Below, one piece after another: positions 22,076-31,923 of a DNA stretch of 64,000 bases. The stretch is from positions 16,416,622 to 16,480,621 of the forward strand of contig NC_133123.1 in the NCBI RefSeq assembly GCF_033568475.1. The letters run 5' to 3'. Under the pieces are notes generated by a model, which was not told the origin of the DNA, did not search any database, and saw nothing but the letters and a program-made list of their open reading frames with translations. Source of the DNA: Henckelia pumila. Its lineage: Eukaryota > Streptophyta > Magnoliopsida > Lamiales > Gesneriaceae. Both the position numbers and the translations under genes were made by a program. Numbering within the stretch: position 1 is the first letter of the stretch; each line of letters opens with the position of its first letter.

Positions 22076-23132
22076 TTTTTAACGGCGTGTGATGAGAGAT
22101 AGCTTTTGTGTGATGAGAGATAGCTTTAAAGAGGTGGAATTAAAGTACATATCCACTTTGGATTCCTTAAGTACTTTTAGGTTTGAATTTGTTCAATTGG
22201 ATTTTGGAATATGGGTTCTTGATATGAATTTCTTTTTCTCTCTTTCTATATTATTCTCAAGACCCATAGGTTTGATCCTGTCAAATTTGACCATTGAACG
22301 AGGGATACGAAATCAACAGGTACAATGTTTGAAGCGATGTCAAACCTTTTCTTGTTAATTTATATCAAAATTTTAACATTGGCTTTGATTGAAAGATTAG
22401 AATTTGATGAGACAATATTTAATTTGAATTTTAGGTTATGTCAATATAATTTTTATGTATTTGGAATCTATAACGTTGTCTAGGATAAAAAAAACATGCA
22501 TTAAAATCTGAAAATATTCAAGCAAGTATTCAGATAATAGATTTAGGCAGTGTTTGAAAACTTTTCCAGGAAACACCTCTCAATTTCTCCTTAACAAAAT
22601 TACAAAATTTAACAAAATTTCAATAAAGAGTTCAAAAATCCTTCCTATAAATTCTCCAAATACTAAATTCTAAGATAGTTTTTGGTACGATGGATTAAAG
22701 CATGGCAAATTTGTTATCATGCGTTATCTCATGCTCTGTTCACGGGTATTTTAATTCGAACTTAAGCCTTATGCCCGGTTTTTCATTAGATTACACAACC
22801 GACGGTGATGGTGTGAAATTTATTCTTTTCACGGGCTTGAACATTTTATACTCAGAAGATACATGATATATATATTATACTCAGAAGATACATGATATAT
22901 ATATATATATGAATTTTGGTACTACACACTAGAGTGAATTGTGAATAAATCTCTAAACTCAAACCTAACTTTTTTTATAAATCCCTACAATAAAAATTCT
23001 TTCTTAAAACTCCCTATGACCACCAAACTTGGTCAAATCCAATGTTTAATTCTTGTACCCAATTTATGTATTTATGTACTTCATTTATGCAATGTTTGTG
23101 CTCAATTATGGTACTTGAATTATCCTCAAAAA
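22076..23132. other. Spacer with small local duplications
   Basis: Non-coding, with a repeated GTGATGAGAGATAGCTTT (about 22088-22125) and a 29-bp-period duplication containing ACTCAGAAGATACATGATATA (about 22850-22905). No gene was identified. Confidence 0.45.
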
Positions 23133-23144
23133 TGATATCAAAGT
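23133..23144 (+). promoter_or_regulatory. Degenerate tRNA-Met primer-binding site of the pararetrovirus
   Basis: TGATATCAAAGT differs from the consensus TGGTATCAGAGC at three positions. It lies about 90 bp before the first small viral ORF, as expected of the start of a caulimovirid genome. The match is imperfect, so confidence is moderate. Confidence 0.45.
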
Positions 23145-23221
23145 CTTAGGTTTATTATTCAGACTTTATATTATTCGTTAATTCATACTTTTCTTTGTTG
23201 AGGAGAAAATTTTTACAAAAA

Positions 23222-23365
23222 ATGACTTCAAACGAAGGTTTGAATCAAGAGGATTTTATTTATATGAAATCCTATAAACAAGTTAATCTGTTCACAATAG
23301 ATTACTTACGGCAGGTTGTGATTTATGCTCTCAATTTTGAAGAGATAAAGAAAGATAATTTCTAA
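23222..23365 (+). CDS. Small ORF at the left end of the pararetrovirus
   Basis: A 47-codon frame starts ATGACTTCAAAC and ends TTCTAA. It lies between the primer site and the coiled-coil ORF, as the short 5'-proximal ORFs of caulimovirids often do. I do not recognise the peptide. The next open stretch begins about 30 nt later. Confidence 0.4.
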   Translation: MTSNEGLNQEDFIYMKSYKQVNLFTIDYLRQVVIYALNFEEIKKDNF

Positions 23366-23372
23366 CTCTCAA

Positions 23373-23727
23373 TTTTTAGAGATTACCCCAGATTTCTCTA
23401 AACTCTCCGGAGATCTTAGAGAAATTCAAAAGACGGTACAATATTACAGCAATCAGCTGTATGAAATACCTCGGCAGATTGAAGGAATTCTTAAGAAAAC
23501 AAAAAGAAATTCTTGTAACTTTAAAGGATTTTCAAACTAAAATCACAAATCTAGAACAAACTTCTGGTTCTAGAAAAGTAAATACAGGAGGAAGGTTACC
23601 ACTCTCGTTTGGTACCGAACCTTTGTTACATCAGAAAGGTAAAACCAAAATGGTTCAAAAACCTTTAACTGATGATGAAATAATGATTAATCTTATAAAA
23701 TCAGTATCAGAGAAAAACACTATTTAA
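23373..23727 (+). pseudogene. Coiled-coil viral protein, virion-associated-like, frameshifted
   Basis: One frame reads openly from about 23373 with a heptad-rich sequence (Y-Y-S-N-Q-L-Y-E-I-P-R-Q-I). Another frame, from ATG 23461 to TAA 23725-23727, carries the continuation with further heptads (L-K-D-F-Q-T-K-I-T-N-L-E-Q). The change of frame near 23460-23510 suggests an indel. Size and coiled-coil character resemble the small virion-associated proteins of caulimovirids, and the assignment rests on that only. The TAA overlaps the following ATG by one base (TAATG), a termination-reinitiation arrangement common in this virus family. Confidence 0.45.
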
Positions 23728-25121
23728 TGACTACTTTGGAAAGATTAAATCTCGAGGATCTACAAGATCTTACGGATTCTTTTGCGAATCTCAAAGTAGT
23801 AGATCTAAAAATAAATTTTTCCGAGGGTGAACAACCCATAGGGAATCCCCCAAGATATGTGGTTAAAACAGAAGAACCACATAGTGAGTTTCATGTTGGA
23901 GAAAATTCACATCCAGGAGGAACCAGATCAAGAAGGAATAAGATACCACTATATCAAACTCCTTATGGAAAGACTGTTTTAGACCCGATACATCCTTATG
24001 GGGTTATGTTAAACTTTGATGTTTTGGACTTCAAAAACAGAGAAGATCTTATAGATGATTGGACGTCAGCTATGAGAATAGCAGCAGGGACATTAGATCT
24101 CAATAAAGAAGAATTCATTAAACTTCTAGAAATGAGTCTAATGGGATCTGTTAAGATCGCATGAGAGATGGCTATGCCAAAAACTAAGGAATCAATCTTA
24201 GCAGGAGAATCCCTCAGCGAGATTGGAGGAAGAATGACCACCCTATTTAAAGCACAATTCATAGGGATAGACTATTTCAATAATCAAGATACAGAGAAAA
24301 ATAAAAGATATACTCAAGCTCTGTATAGCCTCGAGTTACATGATATTTGTTTAGTTGATGAATACATTATGTTATTCACTAAATACAGATGGAATTCGGG
24401 AGTCGAGGAAAATATAGCTATTCAGCTATTTTTCGCAAAAATGCCAAGTTCCTGGAGAGAAATGTTGATTAAAGAATATGTTCAAGGTAATCTTGATACA
24501 TTGGCAAGACGCGCCTCCTTTTTGAAAGGAAAATTGGCATAATGGTGCCACATGGCAGCATTACAAAAGAACTACAAGAAAATAAGGGGTATAGATAAAC
24601 GTACATCTTTATGTTGTAAAGAAAATGATCTTTCAACGATCATTGGAAACAGATCACAGGGATTTAAAAGGAAGAAATTCAGGAATAATCCCTATAATAA
24701 AAGAATGAAAAGTTCTTGGAAACCAAGAACATTTTGGTCCAAACAAAAGGCCAGATCCTATAGATCGGGTAGAAGAAGTGGACCTACAAGAACATCCCCA
24801 GCAACAGGCTCATCACAAAGCAGGGGAAGAACACCATCTAGAAGAACTTTCAGAAGAACTCATACAAGAGCAAGTGAAAGTTCCAAAGATTGCAACTGCT
24901 GGACATGTGGAGCTAGAGGACATATATCTACAAACTGTCCAGAAAACGAGAAAAAAAGAGTTAAACTCTTTGAAGCAACGCCGGATATGGATGATGTGGT
25001 CTTCTTTCAAGATATAGTCCAAGTATATCAATTTGAGGATATCCCCTCAGATGAAAGCATATACGAAGAAGAGATGTTGTTTAGCTAAGAAGAATCTGAT
25101 GATGAATCAGAATCAGAATAA
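23727..25121 (+). pseudogene. Pararetroviral coat protein (capsid) ORF with three internal stops
   Basis: One frame spans the locus but is cut by stops at 24162-24164 (TGA), 24540-24542 (TAA) and 25086-25088 (TAA), before a final TAA at 25119-25121. It has an acidic N-terminal part, a central helical region with an F-F-A-K-M-P-S-S-W motif, a strongly basic Arg/Lys/Ser-rich zone (about 24650-24880), and a CCHC zinc finger C-W-T-C-G-A-R-G-H-I-S-T-N-C (about 24897-24938). An acidic tail follows. This is the domain plan of caulimovirid coat proteins, which assemble the capsid and bind the pregenomic RNA. The breaks make it non-functional as annotated. Confidence 0.8.
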
Positions 25122-26313
25122 AGAAGAGGTGTTTCGATATGAAACAAATGAGAGTTTGGCTGGGTTCTTTAGTCAAACAACTATATCTCATAATATGGTC
25201 CAAAGGATTATGAGAGAAAATCCAACGTTACAGAAGTACCAAGGATTTTCAGCAGGACAAGTAGAAAGAGTCTTAGGCAACCTAAGACTTAGACAAAGAA
25301 GACATCATTTGATTTAAAAAGTATCCAGAAGGAAAATGACAATCCCTATGGAGTTAACAAGTAATCAAATAGAGATGCAGTTAATTTCTTTTGAAGAAAT
25401 AAGAGAGGAATTGCAAAAGCTGAAAAGTGAGGTAGCAAAGACGATGTCTTGGATTCATATTGGAGCAATCCAAATAATGATTAAGGCAACTTTTAAGGAA
25501 GGAATAGATTCACCCATAGATATCGTAGTATGTGATAAAAAAATGAGGAATATTCAAGATGCTGTACTGGGTACTATCTCAGGAAATCTTTGTGCAGGAA
25601 AAATTGTAGGAGTTATTTATCCAAGAATAGCCTACAATTTAGCTGACAGGGACTTTAGTCGAGCCTTGACGTTGCATCAAAACTTCAAGGAAAAAAGACT
25701 AATGAAGGAAGGTAATGGACCATATTCTATTACATATCAAATTTCATATGCTCTTTCTAATACTCATCATTCTGAATTATTTATTAGAAATGAGTTCATT
25801 GAAATTCCAGAGATCTTTGGGAAAGTTGTTCAAGCAATATACCCGGAAAAAATCGAGTTTCCTTTAATTCAGGAAACAGACATCCAAATTCAAGACATGT
25901 CAGTTCTATATAAAGACCTTAAAATAGAACCCCGAAGGTTATCTTTCCAAGAAAACCGAATGAAAAGTAGGAGATGAGACAAATCTCCTATTCAAGAAAT
26001 TCCACCAGAATAAAAAGAGTTTTCTATAATAGGAAAACTTAGATCGCCAGAAGGATGGAAAGAAGTGAAAATAGTATTCGAAATTACAAGTCATCGGAAC
26101 CAGTTCCCTTGTAACTCGATTTACTATTTGGAACAACAGGAAAAAGGAACTTACCAAGGAGTGATAAATATTGGAGAATTGGAAGTTCAAATCTGGGGAA
26201 TTCCAGGAAAAGAAGTGGATCAGCTCATTCTTGGTCTAGAGTTCATGGAGGATCACAAACCATGGAAATGCCTTGAAAAGGGAATAGAGTTCATGGCAAA
26301 AGAAAAAACTTGA
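25033..26313 (+). pseudogene. Pararetroviral movement protein ORF, interrupted
   Basis: A frame different from the coat ORF begins by 25033 inside its acidic tail and continues to 26313. It is interrupted by TAA at 25315-25317, a stop at 25975-25977 and further stops before the last open part (26065-26313). The central part contains A-D-R-D-F-S-R-A-L-T-L-H (about 25640-25680) with surrounding hydrophobic strands, matching the 30K-type movement proteins that modify plasmodesmata. The last open piece carries I-L-G-L-E-F-M-E and ends with TGA. Confidence 0.7.
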
Positions 26314-26602
26314 AGGATTCAATAAGAATTCTACAAGATGGAAAACCAAGAGAATCGGATAAGGAACAATCCCTTAATCAAATTCAATAACTCTGTTCAC
26401 AAACAGAGAAAGAAGTAACTTTTTAGTTTAGTAAATCATGAGCATGATTTACTAGAACTCATTGAAGAAGTAGAAAAGAGTTACAATACTCTACCTACTG
26501 AGGCTTTAGAAGTATTAAGGCTAAATAGTCTTAATCGGATTACTGAGTTACAATGCAGTTTACTAAAAATGACAGGACCATTTAGTAATCCCTTTAAGTA
26601 AA

Positions 26603-28626
26603 ATGACAACAAGTCCTTTCTCCATCTATATTCCAATTGGGATGTTATACAAACAATATAAGGCTGAATACTTTGCAGCTTATATTGACTCGGGAGCAGG
26701 AATTCGTACAGCAAAAAGAGGAGTCTTTCCTGAAGAATGTGAAGAGGACTTGCCAAAAATTGTTGGACGAGATTTCTCTCGAAGAATTTTAATTCTTTGC
26801 AAAGGAATAAAACAAGCAGAAATCCTTGTGGGAGGAGCAGGTCAAACATCTTGGTACAAGGTAAAGACACCACCAATCTATTTCCATGATACAGGAGCTG
26901 ATATCCTGTTAGGAAATAACTTCTTACAAATGTTTAAGAAGTACACACAAGACAATGAGTCAAGAAGACTTATGTTTACTACAATTTGTGATCATAAAAT
27001 TATCGTTCAAAGACTCAAAGTTTTTTTTTATCGACAATTGCCGATAATATTTCGCAGCCAACGTGGTGATAAAGGACAAATTTTTCACCCAAAAATGAAA
27101 AATCCAAGAAGGTTTGGAGAAACCATGTTGAAAATAACAACAGAACAAAAACTCCAAACAGAGGATATGGAGCTTCTCAAGGTAACTCTAAATCACAGAG
27201 ATATAGAGTTAGAAAATAAGGTATCCCTTGAAGATGTCAAAAAGAGGCTAAAAGAAAGTTATAATGAGCATCTTTTGGCATGGTGGGATAGAAATCAACT
27301 CAAAGCCAACCTTACTCTAAAGGAAGGCAAAGAGTATGAATTCGTCAGATATAAACCTATCCCGATGAACATAACAGATCAAAGGGATATGAGAATTATT
27401 ATCAAGGAACATTTGGACCTTGGTCTAATCAAAGAAGGAGTTTCACCATATAGCAGCCCAGATTTTCTGGTCAAAAATCATGGTGAAATAAAAAGAGGAA
27501 AACCAAGGTTAGTTATTAACTACCAAGATATTAATAAAATCCTGGAGTTTGATGGGTACTTCATACCTAGTAGAGAACACCTAATTAGCTGTGTACGAAA
27601 TGCTAGAGTGTTCTCAAAATTTGATTGTAAGTCTGGATTTTACCAGATTCGAATGGAAGAAGGCAGTAAGAAATTCACAGTCTTCTCTACTCCACAAGGA
27701 CACTATATTTGGGAAGTTATGCCCATGAGATTGGCCAATGCACCCCAAATATTTCAAAAAAATATGGATAATCTTTTTAAAGATTATTTCAACTTTATGT
27801 TTGTTTATATTGATGATATTATTATAGCATCAAAAAACATAGACGAACATGTTAAACACTTAGAGATTTTCTCTAAAATTTGTAAACAAGAAGAACTGAT
27901 TTTATCTGAAAAAAAAAAGTCATAGCAACAAGAAAAATTGAATTCCTTGGTATTGAGATTGATGAAACTGAAATAATTCTACAACCCCATATTGTGGAAA
28001 ATGTAAAGAATTTTCCAGATAAACTCAAAGATGTAAAACAATTCCAGAGTTTTATAGGAGTAGTTAATTTTGCAGGGATGTTCATAAACAACCTAGCAAT
28101 GTACAGAAAGGTGTTCAGTCCTTTGTTAAAAAAGGATGCCAGATTTATATGGACTGATGACCATACTAAATGGGTAAACCAATTAAAGGAGATATGTAAG
28201 AATCTCCCAAAAATGGCTATACCCGTAGATGAAGATGATCTGGTATTATTTACGGATGCCAGTGACGAATGGTGGGCTGCAGTCCTTACCAAGATCACCC
28301 CGGATGAAGAAATATCATGCAGATACTGTAGCGGTCTTTTTTCAGAATCTGAGGTCATCAGATGACATATCAACGAGAAGAAATTTTATGCAGTTAAAAG
28401 GGCTTTTGAAAAATGGCCATTATTTTTACTTGCTAAAAAATTCACGCTGAAGGTTGATAACACCCAGGTAAAAGCTTTCTTAAGAAATAAGATTGAATCC
28501 AAACCTGAGAAAGCTAGGTTATTAAGATGGCAAGCATTATGTCAAAATTATATTTTTGATATTGTTATTATTAAATTTCATGAAAATATTCTTGCAGATT
28601 TCTTAACTAGAGATGGAAGGCAGTGA
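26603..28626 (+). pseudogene. Pararetroviral protease-reverse transcriptase-RNase H, frameshifted
   Basis: The ATG at 26603 opens a frame with an aspartic protease motif D-S-G-A-G (from 26687). The reverse transcriptase follows with its catalytic Y-I-D-D at 27806-27817, preceded by K-P-R-L-V-I-N-Y and F-D-C-K-S-G-F-Y-Q-I motifs. The frame ends at 27925, just after an A-run (about 27909-27918). RNase H sequence resumes in another frame (F-T-D-A-S-D-E-W-W near 28250), is cut by TGA at 28363-28365 and runs to TGA at 28624-28626. Family function: polyprotein cleavage, reverse transcription of the pregenomic RNA and template removal. The homopolymer frameshift and the stop inactivate this copy. 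Confidence 0.88.
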
Positions 28627-28717
28627 CGTGGATTCCATCATGAAAATGCAGAGGCATCTCAGGGAACACCTTGGGTTGCTTCAAACCGAGTTCAACTAGT
28701 TAGTCATTAATGCTGAA

Positions 28718-29986
28718 ATGACTGGCAGGTTACAGCAAGCTGATCGGATCAAAGTATCTAATCGTATTACTGGATGTATGCAAGCTCAAACTCAGCTATG
28801 GGCTGCTATTCAAGGTCCAATTGTTAAGGCTATAGAGAAACCATTGGTTTCTCATAAACAGGAAATGATAAAATCATTGGTTTTACAAGAAGAAAAAATA
28901 CAGCCACTGGTTATAGAACAAAAGGTTGAGGATTCCAAAACCCAAGAAACAAGTGATAATCTATCATCAGGTTTTGATGAATTGGATGAAGCAACGATTG
29001 ATGAGAAAAACTCATAAAGTCAACCCTCCGCCTCTGGGATAAAAGAGAAAGAGATCAATCTTAGGCCCAACACTGACAAGGATAAATCTAAGATTGATAC
29101 TAATCCAGCTATTATTTCTCCATTCCAGGTTTATCAACAGAAGTGGGATAAATTAAAGACAAGGAGTGAAATCAATCCGAATACTTGCAGGGTTGATGTT
29201 GCAGGAATATATCCAAGGGTTTGGCTAAAAAACAATGTCAATCCTAAGGATGTAAAGATCTGGTATGAATTTGGGGCTTTAGCCTCAGTTTATACAACGC
29301 CGCCAAGCTTCCCAGAGATATCACAGTTACCAAAATGGATCCAAGAAGGAGTTCAAGAAATATGGGCAAATAATGATCATTTGTCCAGAGGATATGTGCT
29401 AGAATTATATTTCTTCAATGCAGCTCCAGAACCAATAGGGAAAGGATCACACGAACCCTTTCATTTCATCAAGCTAATGAGACCTGATATGACGAGCCAT
29501 AAATTTATCAAGGATCCTAAAGCTGAAGAAATACCCTTGGTGTCTACTTTTGGAGAAAATGAAATCTCAACCAGAAGGGCATGGGCTATTTGGGTCTGTC
29601 TCACCGAGATGGACAAAGTCAAATTTCCGTTCAAATTCTACCAGAATTCTGTGAATGGATCGTTCCTGTTAAACACAATGACAGGAAAAACTACGGCTTT
29701 CGCGGAAGAACTCTTTGAAAAGAAGAGAAACTTTTTGTGGAACAACAAGCTGCCGGGGAGTAAAGAAACTCGCCGAAAATTTTGTAACATGACTCACATA
29801 GAAAGATGGTCAGAGGTTATCTGCCCAGAATTTTCTGATCAGAAGGAGCCAGAGTTCGGAAAAACATTCAGACCCCGAACGGATCGAAAAGATTTTTTCG
29901 AGACAAGCAAAGGTGGACAGGGACCACCAAAGATGCGTTTTTTTCGGAGACCACTGCAAAAGCAGAAGATGCCCCGACAAGAATAA
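28718..29986 (+). pseudogene. Last pararetroviral ORF, transactivator/viroplasmin-like by position
   Basis: A frame of about 420 codons is open except for one stop at 29015-29017. It starts with a Gln/Lys-rich helical part, has a Pro/Trp-rich central part (P-K-W-I-Q-E-G-V-Q-E-I-W), and ends in a basic segment rich in Arg, Pro, Phe and Gln. It lies after the polymerase and directly before the promoter. This is where caulimovirids with a separate last ORF encode the transactivator/inclusion-body protein. I recognise no decisive motif, so the function is inferred from position. Confidence 0.5.
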
Positions 29987-30052
29987 AGAAGACATGTGAG
30001 GAGGATAGAGCCAAAAGAAAAAGGACGACATATGACTCCTCCACCAACAAAC

Positions 30053-30146
30053 GATGTCATCAATAATGGCATAACAGGACAAGGTGGATAACGGGTGATT
30101 CATCCACTATCTAAAGATGCCATTAATAATGGCATAGAAGGACAAG
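30053..30146 (+). repeat. Duplicated 31-bp block upstream of the viral promoter
   Basis: GATGTCATCAATAATGGCAT... (30053-30083) recurs as GATGCCATTAATAATGGCAT... (30116-30146), a 63-bp period with few mismatches. The blocks lie 55-150 bp before the TATA box, where enhancers of pararetroviral promoters sit. Confidence 0.7.
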
Positions 30147-30199
30147 ACAAACAGCTGTAAGATTCCCTGAAGTCTCGGTGAAACGAGTGGAACCTCAAC

Positions 30200-30207
30200 T
30201 ATAAATA
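30200..30207 (+). promoter_or_regulatory. TATA box of the pregenomic-RNA promoter
   Basis: TATAAATA follows the final viral ORF by about 210 bp, is preceded by the duplicated blocks and is followed by a T-rich leader. This is the usual site of the 35S-type promoter of caulimovirids. Transcription start would be about 25-30 bp downstream. Whether it is still active in the host is not known. Confidence 0.65.
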
Positions 30208-30495
30208 CAAGCGTTCAAGAAAGCTGAAGATATCGATCATTCCCTTCAATTTTCTTACAAATAAATTGTTGTAATATTTCTCTTTCTAAGATTGTAATAA
30301 GTTTTCTTTTTATGTATTTCAAGAAAAAATAGTAGCTAAACAAGTTGTCTTCTCCTCTTCAAATGAGTTGATTTATGTAATAATATTATGTTTGAATAAT
30401 TTTTCTAAAGTCTCTTGTTCTTTTATGCTCATATTTTATAATTAAATTCATATACCATACGCCTTAAGGTAGAAAATGAATTAAGGCTGTGCTGG

Positions 30496-30720
30496 ATGTC
30501 GTTGAAGGAGCTTGTGCAGAAACCATCTGTTGCGACTGCGTGGTTGGAGTGTGAGGAGCACTTCGTAAAACTCGGCAGGTATGACCCGACGACACTATGG
30601 TCAAAGAGGTTTTTGAATTTAATTCATCTTACGGAAGCATGTTGGACCCTAATCCAGAGTATATCGGCTGGAAACCTTGCGTAACCGATAGTTCTGCTTG
30701 GCCTGAACTGGTTCGATATG
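30496..30720 (+). other. Unidentified coding-like fragment
   Basis: A 62-codon frame of normal amino-acid composition (M-S-L-K-E-L-V-Q-K-P-S-V-A-T-A-W) sits just beyond the viral leader, and its GC content is higher than its surroundings. I do not recognise it. It could be an exon remnant of a host gene disrupted or flanked by the viral insertion, or viral leader sequence. Confidence 0.25.
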
Positions 30721-31165
30721 TAAAATAATGCCACGTACAAAGGATTAAATGCTAAACACTTTGTTAAGACAAATTTGGGGACCACTAGGGAGTTGAAACA
30801 AAGAAATTTGAGTGTAGGAAGTTAAGAGAAAGAAATATTTGGGTTTGGGGATTTTAAAATAATTTTTCCTTAAAACTATGTTTGAGTTAAAAAAATAGTT
30901 TATTTTTTGATAGAAAAAAAATTATTTTTCAGTAAAATATAGTATAACTACAATCATATGATTGAAAAATATATTGTATATATATATTTTATTTTTTACT
31001 TACTTTTTCATACACTTGATAAAAATATTAACTATTACAATACGTTGAAATTTATTATTTATCTTGATATATTAAGTTTAAAGGATGAGTTATTTTTCAA
31101 ATAAAAGTTTATGATTTACAATATCTAAACCCTTCAGTTTTTACTAAAATATACTAGCTACTGGA

Positions 31166-31207
<42 letters not shown>

Positions 31208-31680
31208 TTATGAAGCTTGTTCCTATATATAGTACAAATTATTTATGTTGATATAAAATTATTGATATGCTAATTTTAAAAGCTCGTGAGGCCGTAAGCA
31301 AGAGAAATTTGATTTCAAATTTGAGTACAAAACAATAAAAACAAAAATTCATTTGAAGCTCTTTCACATAACAATTTTGAGACATGGATTTTGAGATATG
31401 GATATTTGATCCAACCCGATATACAAAAAAAAAAAAATTTATGTTAAAAGATTTTTTTATACATTCGTGATATCATGTCACAAAAAATCTATTAAATAAT
31501 ACACATAACTCTAAATAAGTACAAAATTAATTTGAAATACTTTTTGAGAATATATGTGTACATACATAGGTGATAGGTGATTTACGAAAGCGAAGACATT
31601 TATCATCTACTCTATTCTATACATACATATATGTTAATGTGTGTGTATATACAAAATCCCCACAAATCTACAATTTCTCT
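30721..31680. other. AT-rich spacer with a (TA)n microsatellite
   Basis: A (TA)n tract lies at about 31171-31205. The rest is AT-rich and non-coding. The last 200 bp before the UPF3 gene contain CT-rich sequence likely to include its promoter and leader start. Confidence 0.45.
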
Positions 31681-31785
31681 CTCTAATTCTCCCTAAATTC
31701 CACAGCTTCGAGTTTTTATAAAAAAAAATTCTGCATGGGCAGTACTCCCAAATCCGAATTTCAAAATTAGGGCAAGTATCCACAG

Positions 31786-31815
31786 ATGATGAGAACCCGG
31801 GTGGCCAAAATGTAA
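31786..31815 (+). promoter_or_regulatory. Upstream ORF in the UPF3 leader (possible)
   Basis: ATGATGAGAACC... reads for 9 codons to TAA, about 110 nt before the UPF3 start codon and downstream of a CT-rich region (31670-31710) that may be the transcription start. It matters only if transcription begins upstream of it. Confidence 0.35.
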
Positions 31816-31923
31816 TGCCCGTGGCGCTCGAGGTGTGATTTGATAGGGATTCAAGTCAATTCAAGACTGTATTTTCTTATTCGTCGTAACTGTAGAATTG
31901 GTGTTAGGGTTTTTTCGTTACGC

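Larger units (their letters stand above)
23133..30480 (+). other. Endogenous pararetrovirus (Caulimoviridae), near genome length, mutated
   Basis: About 7.3 kb carry, in order, small leader-proximal ORFs, a coiled-coil protein, a coat protein with zinc finger, a movement protein, protease-reverse transcriptase-RNase H, and a final ORF, followed by a promoter-like block. All are on one strand. The order coat, movement, polymerase, last ORF recalls solendoviruses/cavemoviruses; the genus is inferred from order only. There is no integrase. A degenerate tRNA-Met primer site (9 of 12 matches to TGGTATCAGAGC) lies at 23133-23144, the conventional genome start. In-frame stops and a homopolymer frameshift disrupt several ORFs, so the copy is not intact. 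Edges are approximate and no target duplication is visible, in keeping with integration by host repair. Confidence 0.85.
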
